In this document: positions 1-8,046 of the stretch, one piece after another
Layout: every line of letters begins with the position of its first letter
Position numbering within the stretch: position 1 is the stretch's first letter
Assembly: GCF_030767025.1 (NCBI RefSeq)
Contig: NZ_JASITE010000011.1
Coordinates: forward strand, 1-64,000
Reading direction: 5' to 3'
DNA length: 64,000 nt
Source of the DNA: Nocardia sp. CC227C
Lineage (GTDB): Bacteria; Actinomycetota; Actinomycetes; Mycobacteriales; Mycobacteriaceae
Notes under the pieces: model-generated
What the model was told of the DNA's origin: nothing
Database searches by the model: none
Seen by the model: the letters and a program-made list of their open reading frames with translations, nothing else
Position numbers and translations under genes: made by a program

Positions 1-2
1 AG

Positions 3-965
3 GGCTCCAACGGCACCCTCATGGTGGCGGTGGACCTCACCGACGTGCCGCAGGACCAGCGCGAGGCCGCGGTCACCGACCTGCGGGAGCGGCTGGCGGG
101 CTACGAGGGCATGGACTACCTGACCGCCACCATGCCGAGCGAGAACGGCAACGCGGCGCTGTTCACCGGCGTCCCCGACGCCGGACCGAACGACCAGACC
201 ACCAAGGACCTGGTCGAGCACGCCCGCGACGCCGAGTCCGAGTTCAAGGACAAGTACGGCATGGAGTACGGCATCACCGGCACCACCGCCATCTACGCGG
301 ATGTGTCGGCGGCACTGCTGAAGGCGGTCGTGCCGTACCTGTCGCTGGTGGCCGGGGCCGCGTTCCTGCTGCTGGTACTGGTGTTCCGGTCCATCCTGGT
401 GCCGCTGACCGCCGCGCTCGGCTTCCTGCTGTCCATGGCGGCCACCTTCGGCGCGACCGTGCTGATCTTCCAGGAGGGCGCGTTCGGGCTGTTCGAGGGC
501 CATCCGCTGGTCAGCTTCCTGCCGATCATGCTGATCGGCCTGGTATTCGGCCTGGCCATGGACTACCAGGTATTCCTGGTGACCCGCATGCGCGAGGAGT
601 ACGTGCACGGCAAGTCCTCCAGGAACGCCATGATCAGCGGCTACCACCACGGCGCCCGCGTCGTGACCTCGGCGGCGGTCATCATGATCTCCGTCTTCGG
701 CGCGTTCATGCTCCAGGAGAACGTGGTGGCCAAGTCCATGGGCTTCGCCCTGGCGGCGGGCGTCTTCTTCGACGCCTTCATCGTCCGCATGATCGTGATC
801 CCGGCGCTGCTGGTCCTCATGGGCCCCTACGCCTGGTGGATACCGAAGTGGCTGGACCGCATCCTCCCCGATATCGACGTGGAGGGCGCGAAGCTCACCG
901 CCATGCGGGAGAACAAGTCGCGGAACGACGCGGTCGCGCTGGAGAAGGACCCGGCGGGCGTCTGA
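3..965 (+). CDS. MmpL/RND-family membrane transporter, C-terminal part (5' end outside window)
   Basis: The frame is open from the left edge, so this is the 3' end of a longer gene. About 320 residues are visible. The first 90 are a soluble, extracytoplasmic-looking segment. From about residue 105 there is a run of membrane segments (LSLVAGAAFLLLVLVFRSIL onward), followed by the hallmark MMPL-domain stretch DYQVFLVTRMREEY near residue 195 and two more hydrophobic helices. The tail after residue 285 is charged and cytoplasmic. MmpL-type RND proteins export lipids or small molecules across the plasma membrane using the proton gradient. The substrate cannot be inferred here. A strong hairpin terminator follows 18 bases after the stop, so this is the last gene of its unit. 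Confidence 0.85.
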   Translation, partial: GSNGTLMVAVDLTDVPQDQREAAVTDLRERLAGYEGMDYLTATMPSENGNAALFTGVPDAGPNDQTTKDLVEHARDAESEFKDKYGMEYGITGTTAIYADVSAALLKAVVPYLSLVAGAAFLLLVLVFRSILVPLTAALGFLLSMAATFGATVLIFQEGAFGLFEGHPLVSFLPIMLIGLVFGLAMDYQVFLVTRMREEYVHGKSSRNAMISGYHHGARVVTSAAVIMISVFGAFMLQENVVAKSMGFALAAGVFFDAFIVRMIVIPALLVLMGPYAWWIPKWLDRILPDIDVEGAKLTAMRENKSRNDAVALEKDPAGV

Positions 966-982
966 CGCCGCTCATCGACGAG

Positions 983-1022
983 ACTCGCCCCTCATCCATC
1001 GGATGGGGGGCGAGTTGTTTTC
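983..1022 (+). terminator. Rho-independent terminator after MmpL-like gene
   Basis: A 15-bp stem (983-997 with 1001-1015, one T-G wobble) closes a 3-base loop and is followed by a T-rich stretch (TTGTTTTC). It sits directly after the transporter stop codon. Confidence 0.8.
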
Positions 1023-1039
1023 GGGGACACCGCATTCGG

Positions 1040-1246
1040 TCATCCGCGGTCGGCGGCGGCCAGCGTCCACGCCCGATGACATTCCAGGGCCGCGAGGATC
1101 GCGAACAACGCGGACAGCCCGGCCGCGGTCAGGCGCAGGTACTGACCTAGCTGGAATTCCGTTGCCGCCACCGACAGCAGGAACTGGCCGCTGACCAGGG
1201 CTACCAGCGAGGCGGCGAGCCACTTGCGGGCGAGCCGATAGCGCAC
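1040..1246 (-). CDS. Small two-helix membrane protein, possibly a truncated remnant
   Basis: From the GTG at 1246 the frame encodes 68 residues with two hydrophobic helices (LAASLVALVSGQFLLSVAA and LTAAGLSALFAILAALE) and a short charged tail. The same frame stays open far upstream, but the upstream part is antisense to a hydrolase remnant and looks non-coding. No family was recognised. It may be an intact mini-protein or the 3' remnant of a gene whose start was lost at the junction near 1250-1320, where a divergent hydrolase is also missing its 5' end. No good ribosome-binding site was seen. Confidence 0.35.
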   Translation of the reverse strand: MRYRLARKWLAASLVALVSGQFLLSVAATEFQLGQYLRLTAAGLSALFAILAALECHRAWTLAAADRG

Positions 1247-1316
1247 CGAGACCGCGGCGGCGATGAGCGCGGGTCCGCTGGGCGCGCTCGGTGCGCGCGA
1301 CCGATCGCAATTGGTC

Positions 1317-1871
1317 GTGCTCTGCTCGCGAAGGAACCGTCCACACTCGCGGCGGTCACCCTCGAGGACAATGCCGCCGCCGTGCGGACCGTGGTCGAGC
1401 GGGTGCGCGAGCACGGGCCGGTCGTACTGGTCGGCGCCAGCCTCGGCGGCACCAGCGTGAGCGTGGTCGCCAACCAGGTACCGGATCTGCTCGACCGGAT
1501 CGTGTACATCTCCGCATGGGCCTGCACCAGCTTGCGCAACCCCATCGAGTACATGTCCGAGCCCGAGTTCGCCGGGAGCCTGCTGCCCGAGCTCGGCGAC
1601 CTGAACATCGGCGACGTGCAGGAACTCGGAGTGGGGCGAGCGAACTACCGGGGCGCGGGCCGGGACCAGCTCCGGCGCCTGCACGCCGCCCTGATGGCGG
1701 ACCGCAGCGAGCAGGAATTCCTCGCCTTCCTCAACGCCCTGCAACCCGACGAGTCCCTGGCCGCGATGACCGGCGACACCCGGCAACCGGTTCGAGGTCG
1801 ACACCCTCGACACCAGCCACGCCGGATTCGCGTACCACCCGGAGACGGTGGCGCGGCTGCTCATCCGCTGA
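1317..1871 (+). pseudogene. Alpha/beta hydrolase, 5'-truncated and frameshifted
   Basis: Hydrolase-like sequence runs in frame 2 from about 1317 (ALLAKEPSTLAAVTLEDNAA) through the nucleophile elbow VLVGASLGG near 1430-1450. It continues through a cap region and breaks near 1780-1790. The C-terminus (FEVDTLDTSHAGFAYHPETV, ending LLIR at 1871) is recovered only by shifting to frame 3, so there is a frameshift. It contains the expected catalytic His (SHAGF). The first ~40 residues of an alpha/beta hydrolase (first strand and oxyanion HG motif) are absent, and no sensible start exists. Serine hydrolase function is therefore presumably lost. The 3' end lies just before a terminator serving the opposite-strand tRNA. 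Confidence 0.65.
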
Positions 1872-1875
1872 CAGC

Positions 1876-1910
1876 AAAAAGCCCCTCACCTGCGCGAGCA
1901 GGTGAGGGGC
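1876..1910 (-). terminator. Terminator downstream of tRNA-Ser(CGA)
   Basis: A perfect 12-bp stem (1881-1892 with 1899-1910) encloses a 6-base loop. On the minus strand it is followed by five U residues. It lies a few bases downstream of the tRNA 3' end and also closes the hydrolase remnant on the other strand. Confidence 0.85.
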
Positions 1911-1915
1911 GGAAG

Positions 1916-2003
1916 CGGTGGCGGAGGGATTTGAACCCTCGGAGGGGGGTTACCCCTCACACGCTTTCGAGGCGTGCTCCTTAGGCCGCTCGGACACGCC
2001 ACC
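1916..2003 (-). tRNA. tRNA-Ser (anticodon CGA)
   Basis: The minus strand folds as a class II tRNA. The acceptor stem GGTGGCG pairs with CGCCACC, the anticodon arm is ACGCCT-CGA-AAGCGT, and there is a long variable arm (GAGGGG/CCCCTC type), a T-loop GGTTCAAATCC and discriminator G. CCA is not encoded. The anticodon CGA reads UCG serine codons. A strong terminator follows at once. Confidence 0.95.
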
Positions 2004-2049
2004 GCTGGTGACTTTACCGGACGACCCCGCGGAAACCGAAATCGCCTAC

Positions 2050-2535
2050 TCAGGGGCGCTGGGCGTGGAAGAAGGTGTCCAGTAGTGCGGCGCAATCGGA
2101 TTCGAGGACGCCGCCGCGGACCTCGGGACGATGATTGAGACGTCGGTCACGTACGACGTCCCACAGCGAGCCGACCGCACCGGTTTTGGGTTCCCAGGCA
2201 CCGAAGACCAGGCGGCCGATGCGGGCGAGGGTGAGCGCGCCCGCGCACATGGTGCAGGGCTCCAGGGTCACCGCGAGGGTGCAGCCTTCCAGCCGCCAGC
2301 CGTCGCCGTGCACGGCGGCGGCCCGGCGCAGGGCCAGCACCTCGGCATGCGCGGTGGGGTCGCCGAGGGCCTCGCGGGCATTGGCGGCGCGCGCCAGCTC
2401 ACGACCCGAGGCGTCGAAGACCACCGCACCCACCGGAACGTCACGCGGATCGGCCGCCGCCGCGGCCGCGATCGCCGCGCGGATGAGCGACTCGTCGGCC
2501 CGCCCGGCGGCACCGCGAGATCCGGCCGCGCTCAT
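2050..2535 (-). CDS. tadA: tRNA-specific adenosine deaminase TadA
   Basis: The 161-residue cytidine/deoxycytidylate-deaminase fold has the zinc motifs HAE (residues 63-65) and PCTMC (93-97), with Glu65 as the proton shuttle. TadA deaminates A34 to inosine in the anticodon of tRNA-Arg(ACG). That tRNA is itself encoded in this window at 10940. The ATG at 2535 is one base away from the stop of the preceding gene, so the two are probably translated from one message. The order (TadA-associated protein, then tadA, divergent from prephenate dehydrogenase) matches Rv3753c-Rv3752c of mycobacteria. Confidence 0.93.
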   Translation of the reverse strand: MSAAGSRGAAGRADESLIRAAIAAAAAADPRDVPVGAVVFDASGRELARAANAREALGDPTAHAEVLALRRAAAVHGDGWRLEGCTLAVTLEPCTMCAGALTLARIGRLVFGAWEPKTGAVGSLWDVVRDRRLNHRPEVRGGVLESDCAALLDTFFHAQRP

Positions 2536-2536
2536 T

Positions 2537-3076
2537 TCAGCGGGGCAGCTTGTCCAGGACCGCCGAGAACTCGCCCGCGAAACCGAGGCGCTGGGCGATC
2601 ATGCCGAGCTGCTCGTCGGGGTAGAGGTCGGTTTCGGCGAGGATGACGCTCAGCACCGGTTCCGGCAGTCCGAGGTCGGCCAGGACACCGAGGTCGCCCT
2701 CCTCCCACGGCTCGATATCGTCGAGTTCGTCCGGATCGATATCCGGGATCTCGACATTCAGCGCCTCCAACACCTCGGCGGCGATGTCGTAGTCGATGGC
2801 GGCGGTGGCGTCCGACAGCAGCAGGCGGCTGCCGGTCGGTGCTGGACGCAGGACGATGAAGAATTCGTCGTCTACGTCGAGCAGGCCGAATACCGCGCCG
2901 GAACTGCGCAACTCGCGCAATTCTCGCTCGGCCTCGGCCAGACTGGAGAGCGCCGCCTGAGTCAACGGCGTGACCTTCCAGGTGGCCTCTTCGCGGACAA
3001 CCGCCACTGCGAACCCTTCCACGTCGTCGTATTCGTCCGACGTCGCCCTATTCGTGCTCGAGCGCTGTGCTGCCAT
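2537..3076 (-). CDS. tRNA adenosine deaminase-associated protein
   Basis: This is a 179-residue acidic protein starting MAAQRSSTNRA at the ATG at 3076. The much longer open frame upstream is antisense to tyrA and is rejected. The sequence is rich in Asp/Glu (for example DIDPDELDDIEPWEEGDLG) and has no visible catalytic motif. The family is known only by its constant position upstream of tadA in actinobacteria. A role linked to tRNA editing is inferred from that context alone. It is divergent from tyrA with about 58 bp between starts, so the promoters overlap. Confidence 0.8.
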   Translation of the reverse strand: MAAQRSSTNRATSDEYDDVEGFAVAVVREEATWKVTPLTQAALSSLAEAERELRELRSSGAVFGLLDVDDEFFIVLRPAPTGSRLLLSDATAAIDYDIAAEVLEALNVEIPDIDPDELDDIEPWEEGDLGVLADLGLPEPVLSVILAETDLYPDEQLGMIAQRLGFAGEFSAVLDKLPR

Positions 3077-3134
3077 GGGCGCAACGGTAGTCCGCTTCGG
3101 GGGAAATGTTGAAGTCGTATGCGAATCTGGTGCC

Positions 3135-4085
3135 ATGACGGGCGATCGGAAACCAGCTGTCTGTGTCCTCGGGACGGGATTGATCGGCGGTTCGGTGCTG
3201 CGTGCCGCCGTCGCCGCGGGGTACGAAGCGTGGGGATTCAACCGGTCGGAGCCGGGTGTGCGAGCCGCGCGCGCCGACGGCTTCGACGTGAGCGCCGACA
3301 TCGGGGCCGTACTGGGCCGGGCCGCGGACCGCGACGCGCTGATCGTGATCGGCGTGCCGCAGCCCGCCCTCGACACCGTGCTCTCGGACGTGCGCAGCTT
3401 CGCGCCCGCGTGTCCGCTCACCGATGTGACCAGTGTGAAGAAGCCCGTGCTCGACGCCGTGCACCGGCACGAACTGGGCGCACGCTTCGTCGGCGGGCAC
3501 CCCATGGCCGGGACCAGTGAATCCGGCTGGGCCGCATCCTCTCCCGACCTGTTCAAGGGGGCGGCCTGGGCGATCAGCGTCGATCCGGGCGTGCACGCCG
3601 ACCCATGGACCCGGGTGGCGCGGCTGGCCCTGGACTGCGGGTCCGTGGTCGTGCCGGTGCTCTCGGCCGAACACGACAGCGCCGTCGCCCGCATCTCGCA
3701 CTTGCCGCACGTGCTGGCCGAAGCCCTCGCCATCCAGGGCGCGGGCGGCGGCGCGCTGGCGCTCGGGCTGGCCGCCGGTTCTTTCCGCGACGGCACCCGG
3801 GTGGCCGCCACCGCGCCCGCACTGGTCCGCGCCATCTGCGAGCCCAATGCCGACGCGCTGCTCGAGGTGCTCGACGACACCCTGCGGGTGCTCACCGCCG
3901 CCCGGGACAGCCTGCGCGACACCGACTCCCTCGCCCAGCTCACCGAGGCCGGACACGATGCGCGCAACGACTACGACACCTTCCGGCGGTGGGCGATCGA
4001 GGGCATCCGCCCCGGCGACCACGACTGGCTGGCGAAGCTGGCCGAGGCCGGACGCCGCGGCGGCGTCATCGAACACCTCGCCTAG
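3135..4085 (+). CDS. tyrA: Prephenate dehydrogenase
   Basis: This 316-residue protein starts MTGDRKPAVCVLGTG at 3135. An in-frame extension to 2970 would run into the divergent gene. The N-terminal Rossmann fold shows LGTGLIGGS (residues 12-20) for NAD(P) binding. HPMAG (122-126), with the catalytic His, is diagnostic of prephenate/arogenate dehydrogenases, and the C-terminal half is helical. It oxidatively decarboxylates prephenate to 4-hydroxyphenylpyruvate in tyrosine synthesis. A candidate aromatic aminotransferase for the next step is encoded at 8872-9951. The stop overlaps the convergent glycolipid-binding-type gene by three bases. No ACT domain is visible. Confidence 0.92.
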   Translation: MTGDRKPAVCVLGTGLIGGSVLRAAVAAGYEAWGFNRSEPGVRAARADGFDVSADIGAVLGRAADRDALIVIGVPQPALDTVLSDVRSFAPACPLTDVTSVKKPVLDAVHRHELGARFVGGHPMAGTSESGWAASSPDLFKGAAWAISVDPGVHADPWTRVARLALDCGSVVVPVLSAEHDSAVARISHLPHVLAEALAIQGAGGGALALGLAAGSFRDGTRVAATAPALVRAICEPNADALLEVLDDTLRVLTAARDSLRDTDSLAQLTEAGHDARNDYDTFRRWAIEGIRPGDHDWLAKLAEAGRRGGVIEHLA

Positions 4086-4687
4086 ATCCGCTCGGCCAGC
4101 CCCGGATAGTCGAGCAGGAAACCGTCGGCGTCGACGGTGACCGTGGCGCTGGAGACCGGTGACAGCACGTGGATGCCGTCCGGACCCGAGCTGTATGTGA
4201 CGCTCGCCTCCTGCACCAGCAGGTCCGGCAGGCGTACGTAGACCACCGGAACCTGAATGTCCTCGGAGGTGTGCGCCAGGCCGTAGCGGCGAATCGGCAG
4301 CGTATTGAAGAACGGGCTCAGCACCATGTCGACATCGAGCGCGCCGCCGAAGGTGGAGCGCACGTGCGTGGCGCCCGCGTCGATGAGCCAGTAGTTCTCC
4401 TCGTCGCGGGCGATGGAGGCGTGCCGCTCCCCCGCCGCGACGGTGCTGCGCAGGGACAGGCGCTTGGTCACCCCGTTCTCGTCGGTGACCAGGTCGTAGG
4501 AGGCGCTGAACGCCTCGCTCTCCGCGGTCGCACCGGCGATGATGCGGCCCGCCGCGCGAATCCGGTTGCCGTTCAGCACCACCCGTACCGACTCCATCCG
4601 CGACCCGTTGTGCGCCCGCCAGGTGAGGATCGCGGGCCACCGGGCGCCCCCGGCCCGGATTTCCTCGCCGTTGCTGTCCGTCGTCAC
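4082..4687 (-). CDS. Putative glycolipid-binding protein
   Basis: About 201 residues from a GTG at 4687 (VTTDSNGEEIRAG). The sequence is beta-rich with a pattern typical of the putative glycolipid-binding family (PF06475-like). It begins with a WRAHNGSRMESVRV strand, has alternating strands through the centre (YDLVTDENGVTKRLSLR), and continues with YWLIDAGATHVRSTFGGALDVDM and FNTLPIRRYGL. There are no signal peptide or membrane segments, so it is probably cytosolic. The function is not established. The start is uncertain because the frame is open further upstream in non-coding-looking sequence. It is convergent with tyrA, and the two coding ends overlap by four bases. Confidence 0.7.
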   Translation of the reverse strand: MTTDSNGEEIRAGGARWPAILTWRAHNGSRMESVRVVLNGNRIRAAGRIIAGATAESEAFSASYDLVTDENGVTKRLSLRSTVAAGERHASIARDEENYWLIDAGATHVRSTFGGALDVDMVLSPFFNTLPIRRYGLAHTSEDIQVPVVYVRLPDLLVQEASVTYSSGPDGIHVLSPVSSATVTVDADGFLLDYPGLAERI

Positions 4688-4997
4688 GCATCTACCGTAC
4701 GTCCACGCCCCGTTCGCCCGGCGAACACACGGCAGCCCCCAGCGAGTTCGCACGGCGTGTCCGGGTTGCACCGCCGTGCGCGGCCACCGGACTCGGCAGC
4801 AGCCGTTCCCGTGGCGGGTGACAGCTGTCCCCCCGCGCGACATGCGCGACAGGCCGTGCGGCGTGACGGAATTCCGTCGGCGTGTTGTCGAGCGCGGTGG
4901 CCGTGCCGGTCGCAGGGCAGGGTGTGGATCACCGCCGGTTCGCCGCCACTCGAGTAACGTTCTGACGGCAGATCGGGACCGGGGTGAAAGGACAGCT

Positions 4998-6149
4998 GTG
5001 GCGCGGATGGTGGGCCTGTTCGCCGGTATCGGCGGACTCGAGCTCGGGCTCGCCGCGCACGGTTGGCGCAGTGAACTGCTGTGCGAAATCGACCAGGGCG
5101 CGCAGGCGGTGCTGAGCGCGCACTTCCCGGATGTGCCCGTGCACTCCGATGTGACCCGGCTGCGCGCCCTGCCCGCCGGAACCGAGCTGGTGGCCGCCGG
5201 ATTCCCCTGCCAGGACCTGTCACAGGCCGGGCGCACCGCCGGAATCACCGGCTCCCGTTCGGGTTTGGTGGACGAGGTGTTCCGGCTGGTGCGGCGCAAA
5301 CGCGGGCCGCGCTGGCTGCTCATCGAGAACGTGCCGTTCATGCTGCAACTGGGCGGCGGGGCGGCCATGCGGCACATCACCACCGCGCTGGAGGAGCTCG
5401 GCTACCTGTGGGCGTACCGGGTGGTGGACGCGCGGGCGTTCGGGCTGCCGCAGCGGCGCGAACGGGTGCTGATGCTGGCCTCCCGCACCGAGGATCCGCG
5501 GCCGGTGCTGTTCGGGACCGATGCCGGTGAGCGGGTGGTCGGCTCCGCCGATCACGATCCGTGCGGCTTCTACTGGACCGAGGGCACGCGCGGGCTGGGC
5601 TGGGCCGTCAATGCGGTGCCGACCTTGAAAGGCGGTTCCGCACTGGGTATCGCGAGCCCGCCCGCGGTGCGGCTGCCCTCCGGCGAGATCGTCACCCCGG
5701 GCATCACCGATGCCGAACGTCTCCAGGGTTTCGACCGCGACTGGACCGCCCCCGCGCTGTCGGTGCCCACCGTGCGCAAGGGCCACCGCTGGAAGCTGGT
5801 CGGCAATGCCGTGGCGGTGCGGATGGCGTCGTGGGTCGGCGAATGCCTGTCCGCCCCCGCCGCCGACGCCATCCCCGGCGAACCCCTGCCGACCGGCCGG
5901 CGCTGGCCCACCGCCGCCTGGGGCCACGCGGGCAGCGTGTACCGGGTACCGGTCTCCACCTGGCCCGTGCACGCCCCCTACGAGGACCTCCGCTGGTTCC
6001 TCGACGACTCCAGCCTGCTGTCGGCCCGCGCCACCGCCGGTTTCCTCCGCCGCACCCGCATGGGCTCGCTGCGCTTCCCGCCCGGCTTCATCGCCGACGT
6101 CGAAAACCACCTCGACCGCATGGGCGGCCGCCCCAGCGAAGCGGCGTAG
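4998..6149 (+). CDS. DNA (cytosine-5-)-methyltransferase
   Basis: This 383-residue C5-cytosine methylase uses the GTG at 4998, which is preceded by GAAAGGA at a good distance. All main motifs are visible. Motif I is GLFAGIGGLELGL (residues 6-18, SAM binding). Motif IV is GFPCQDLSQAG with the catalytic Cys71. Motif VI is ENV (110-112), motif VIII is QRRER (152-156), and motif X is GNAVAVRMASW (269-279). The ~60 residues between VIII and X are the target-recognition region. About 100 residues after motif X (WGHAGSVYRVPVSTWPVHAP onward) are an unusual C-terminal extension. A Vsr nuclease follows about 110 bases downstream. No restriction endonuclease is recognisable nearby, so it may be an orphan methylase or part of an atypical system. 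Confidence 0.92.
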   Translation: MARMVGLFAGIGGLELGLAAHGWRSELLCEIDQGAQAVLSAHFPDVPVHSDVTRLRALPAGTELVAAGFPCQDLSQAGRTAGITGSRSGLVDEVFRLVRRKRGPRWLLIENVPFMLQLGGGAAMRHITTALEELGYLWAYRVVDARAFGLPQRRERVLMLASRTEDPRPVLFGTDAGERVVGSADHDPCGFYWTEGTRGLGWAVNAVPTLKGGSALGIASPPAVRLPSGEIVTPGITDAERLQGFDRDWTAPALSVPTVRKGHRWKLVGNAVAVRMASWVGECLSAPAADAIPGEPLPTGRRWPTAAWGHAGSVYRVPVSTWPVHAPYEDLRWFLDDSSLLSARATAGFLRRTRMGSLRFPPGFIADVENHLDRMGGRPSEAA

Positions 6150-6214
6150 CGCCGAGGGGGAATCGGTGGCGGCGTTCGCTCGGGCGATGCCGCCACAGGT
6201 TCCCCCTCGCGGCG
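6150..6214. repeat. Nested palindrome between methylase and vsr
   Basis: Immediately after the methylase stop, an interrupted palindrome pairs CGCCGAGGGGGAA (6150-6162) with TTCCCCCTCGCGGCG (6200-6214). An inner arm pairs GTGGCGGC with GCCGCCAC. It has no T-run. It could be a REP-like element, an mRNA processing hairpin or a weak terminator. Confidence 0.5.
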
Positions 6215-6257
6215 CTCGCCCTCTGGCGGGAGGATGGGGGTCGATGCGGGAGGTGGG

Positions 6258-6692
6258 ATGAGCGAGGGGTCGCGAGCGGCGGGGCGGCCGCGGACGGACG
6301 CCGCGACGAGTGCGCGGATGGCGCGACAGCGGCGGGCCGGTACCGCGCCGGAGATCGCGCTGCGGCGGGAACTGCATCGGCGCGGGGCGCGGTTCTTCGT
6401 GGACCGGGCACCGATGCGGGGGTTGCGGCGACGGGCCGACATCGTCTTCCCGCGCCGCAAGGTGGCGGTGTACGTGGACGGCTGCTTCTGGCACAGCTGC
6501 CCCGAACACGCGACGTTTCCCAAGAACAATGCCGAATGGTGGGCCGAGAAGTTGGCGGGGAATGTGGCGCGCGACCGCGACACCGACGCCCGGCTGCGAG
6601 CGGCGGGGTGGACGGTCGTTCGGGTGTGGGAGCACGAGCGGGTCGAGACTGCGGCGGAGACGGTGTGTAAGGCGTTGGGGCGCACGGGGTGA
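6258..6692 (+). CDS. vsr: Very short patch repair endonuclease (Vsr)
   Basis: This 144-residue protein starts at the ATG at 6258, preceded by GGGAGGTGGG. It has the Vsr signature: MARQRRAGTAPEIALRR, then ADIVFPRRKVAVYVDGCFWH (catalytic Asp61 and His79), CPEH (His84), PKNNAEWWAEKLAGN, and GWTVVRVWEHE. Vsr nicks DNA 5' of the T in T:G mismatches left by deamination of 5-methylcytosine. Its position right after a C5 methylase supports the assignment and indicates that the methylase makes 5-methylcytosine. The downstream 450 bases carry no convincing restriction gene. Confidence 0.92.
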   Translation: MSEGSRAAGRPRTDAATSARMARQRRAGTAPEIALRRELHRRGARFFVDRAPMRGLRRRADIVFPRRKVAVYVDGCFWHSCPEHATFPKNNAEWWAEKLAGNVARDRDTDARLRAAGWTVVRVWEHERVETAAETVCKALGRTG

Positions 6693-6944
6693 GGGGGCGC
6701 ACGGGACGTGGCGGCTAGCGCGGCACCGGCGGCGCAGGCGGGTCGGGCGGCTCGGCGAACGGGGGAGCTCAACGGGCGGAAACGGTCCATCACCCGCACG
6801 GTGGCGTCGTCCACCGCGACGGTCGCGTGTTCACGAAGCCGGTCGAGCGCGGTGACCGGCTGAATCGGGCGGTGGTCGACGCACTCGTGCCGGGCCGCAA
6901 CCCTGGGCCGCGCTCGATGCCCGGAGGCGAGGACTTACTCGGGT

Positions 6945-7073
6945 ATGCCGTTGTGGGACGACGGGGCGGGCGGCGACGGGGTGTACATACGGCCCGCGCG
7001 GCGCGGCGGGTATGGCGGGTGGATGGGCGAGAATGTCGGATACCGGCCGAACGGTCCGGTCTGGGGTGCGTGA
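6945..7073 (+). CDS. Possible 42-residue Gly/aromatic-rich peptide
   Basis: The 447 bases between vsr and the DUF998-like gene are mostly without a supported gene. This short frame has a GGAGGCGAGGA stretch upstream of its ATG. It encodes a glycine- and aromatic-rich peptide beginning MPLWDDGAGGDGVYIRPARR and ending NGPVWGA. No homologue was recognised. Codon-position bias cannot be judged at this length, so it may be chance. Confidence 0.22.
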   Translation: MPLWDDGAGGDGVYIRPARRGGYGGWMGENVGYRPNGPVWGA

Positions 7074-7139
7074 TGCCGAGCCGCCCGCACGGTGGCGGTT
7101 CGCGTGCGAAGGGCGGTGCTGCGGCGGAAGCGAGTGGCG

Positions 7140-8045
7140 ATGACGCCTCCCGAGAATGAGCGGGGCGAGAACGCGGGCGGCACGGGCGCGGGCGCGGGCG
7201 GCACGAACTCGGGCGCGGGCGGCACGAACTCGGGCGCGGGCGGCACGAGCTCGGGCGGCACAGGCGCGGGCGCGGGCGGCACGGGCGGCACGAACGTAGG
7301 CACGGGCACGGGCGCGAGCGCGAGCGCGGGTGAGCGTGGCTCGGGCGGGCGCGAGTATCCGCCGGAGTCGCGCTTTCGGCGGATGCTGCGGTGGGGGCTC
7401 GCGGTGCTCATCGTGTTGGCGGGGGCCAGCTATTCGTCGTGGGTGCTGGAGTTCGTCCTGCCGGTGGGGATCGATCCGTTCACCTCGTTCCTCAGCCAGC
7501 TCGCCGAGCGCGGGGCGCCGTTTCGCGGCGTCTTCACCACGGCGGACACTCTGACCGGGGCCATGCTGGTGGTCGCCGCGGGCGGCGGGCTGCTGCTGTT
7601 CCCGCGGCGCGGGTACACCACCGTCGGCTGGGTCGCCCTGGGCTGTTTCGGGGCGGCCACCATAGCCGATGCGCTGGCGCCGCTGGATCCGGCGGCCGAG
7701 GTGCCCGCCGGGGAGAGTCCGCTGTTTCCACAGCTGCATCAGGTGCATGCGCTGACCAGCACGCTGGCGGTGTTCTCGATCTTCATCGCCATGCTGGCGT
7801 TCGCGGTGGCGGCGTTCCGGTACCGGCGGTGGCCGATCGTGCGGCATGCGGGGCTGTGGGTTCTGGTCATCGGGTCGGTGGCCACGGCGTGGCTGCTCAT
7901 CGCGGACAATCTGCCGGGCGATCACGGGCTCGGGATCGCACAGCGCGTGCAGGTGGGGGCGATGTCGCTGTGGCTGATGGCGCTGGGCGCGCAGGTAGCG
8001 GCGGCGAACCGGCACGCCACCCCGCCCGTGGGTATGGTCGGATGA
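7140..8045 (+). CDS. DUF998-type integral membrane protein with Gly-rich N-terminal repeat
   Basis: From the ATG at 7140 the protein has 301 residues. An extension to 7092 is possible but adds only basic residues. Residues 10-65 are a low-complexity cytoplasmic tail built of GAGGTNSGAGGT-like repeats. From residue 80 there are six hydrophobic segments, beginning WGLAVLIVLAGASYSSWVLE. Between them are the DUF998-like features GIDPFTSFLSQLAERG and IADALAPLDPAAE, which precede a conserved HQVHALTS. DUF998 proteins are multi-pass membrane proteins of unknown function. The stop is one base from the GTG of the next gene, indicating translational coupling to the MDMPI-type enzyme. Confidence 0.75.
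   Translation: MTPPENERGENAGGTGAGAGGTNSGAGGTNSGAGGTSSGGTGAGAGGTGGTNVGTGTGASASAGERGSGGREYPPESRFRRMLRWGLAVLIVLAGASYSSWVLEFVLPVGIDPFTSFLSQLAERGAPFRGVFTTADTLTGAMLVVAAGGGLLLFPRRGYTTVGWVALGCFGAATIADALAPLDPAAEVPAGESPLFPQLHQVHALTSTLAVFSIFIAMLAFAVAAFRYRRWPIVRHAGLWVLVIGSVATAWLLIADNLPGDHGLGIAQRVQVGAMSLWLMALGAQVAAANRHATPPVGMVG
7180..7330 (+). repeat. Short tandem repeat in the DUF998-type coding region
   Basis: Imperfect repeats of GCGGGCGGCACGAACTCGGG-like units encode Gly/Thr/Asn/Ser-rich sequence. At least three near-identical copies lie between 7196 and 7260, with degenerate ones downstream. The array lies in the predicted cytoplasmic N-terminus. Confidence 0.7.
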
Positions 8046-8046
8046 T

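Noticed and set aside
4539..4997. N-terminal extension of the C5 methylase
   Set aside because: It is antisense to the glycolipid-binding-type gene; the GTG at 4998 has a proper ribosome-binding site directly before motif I.
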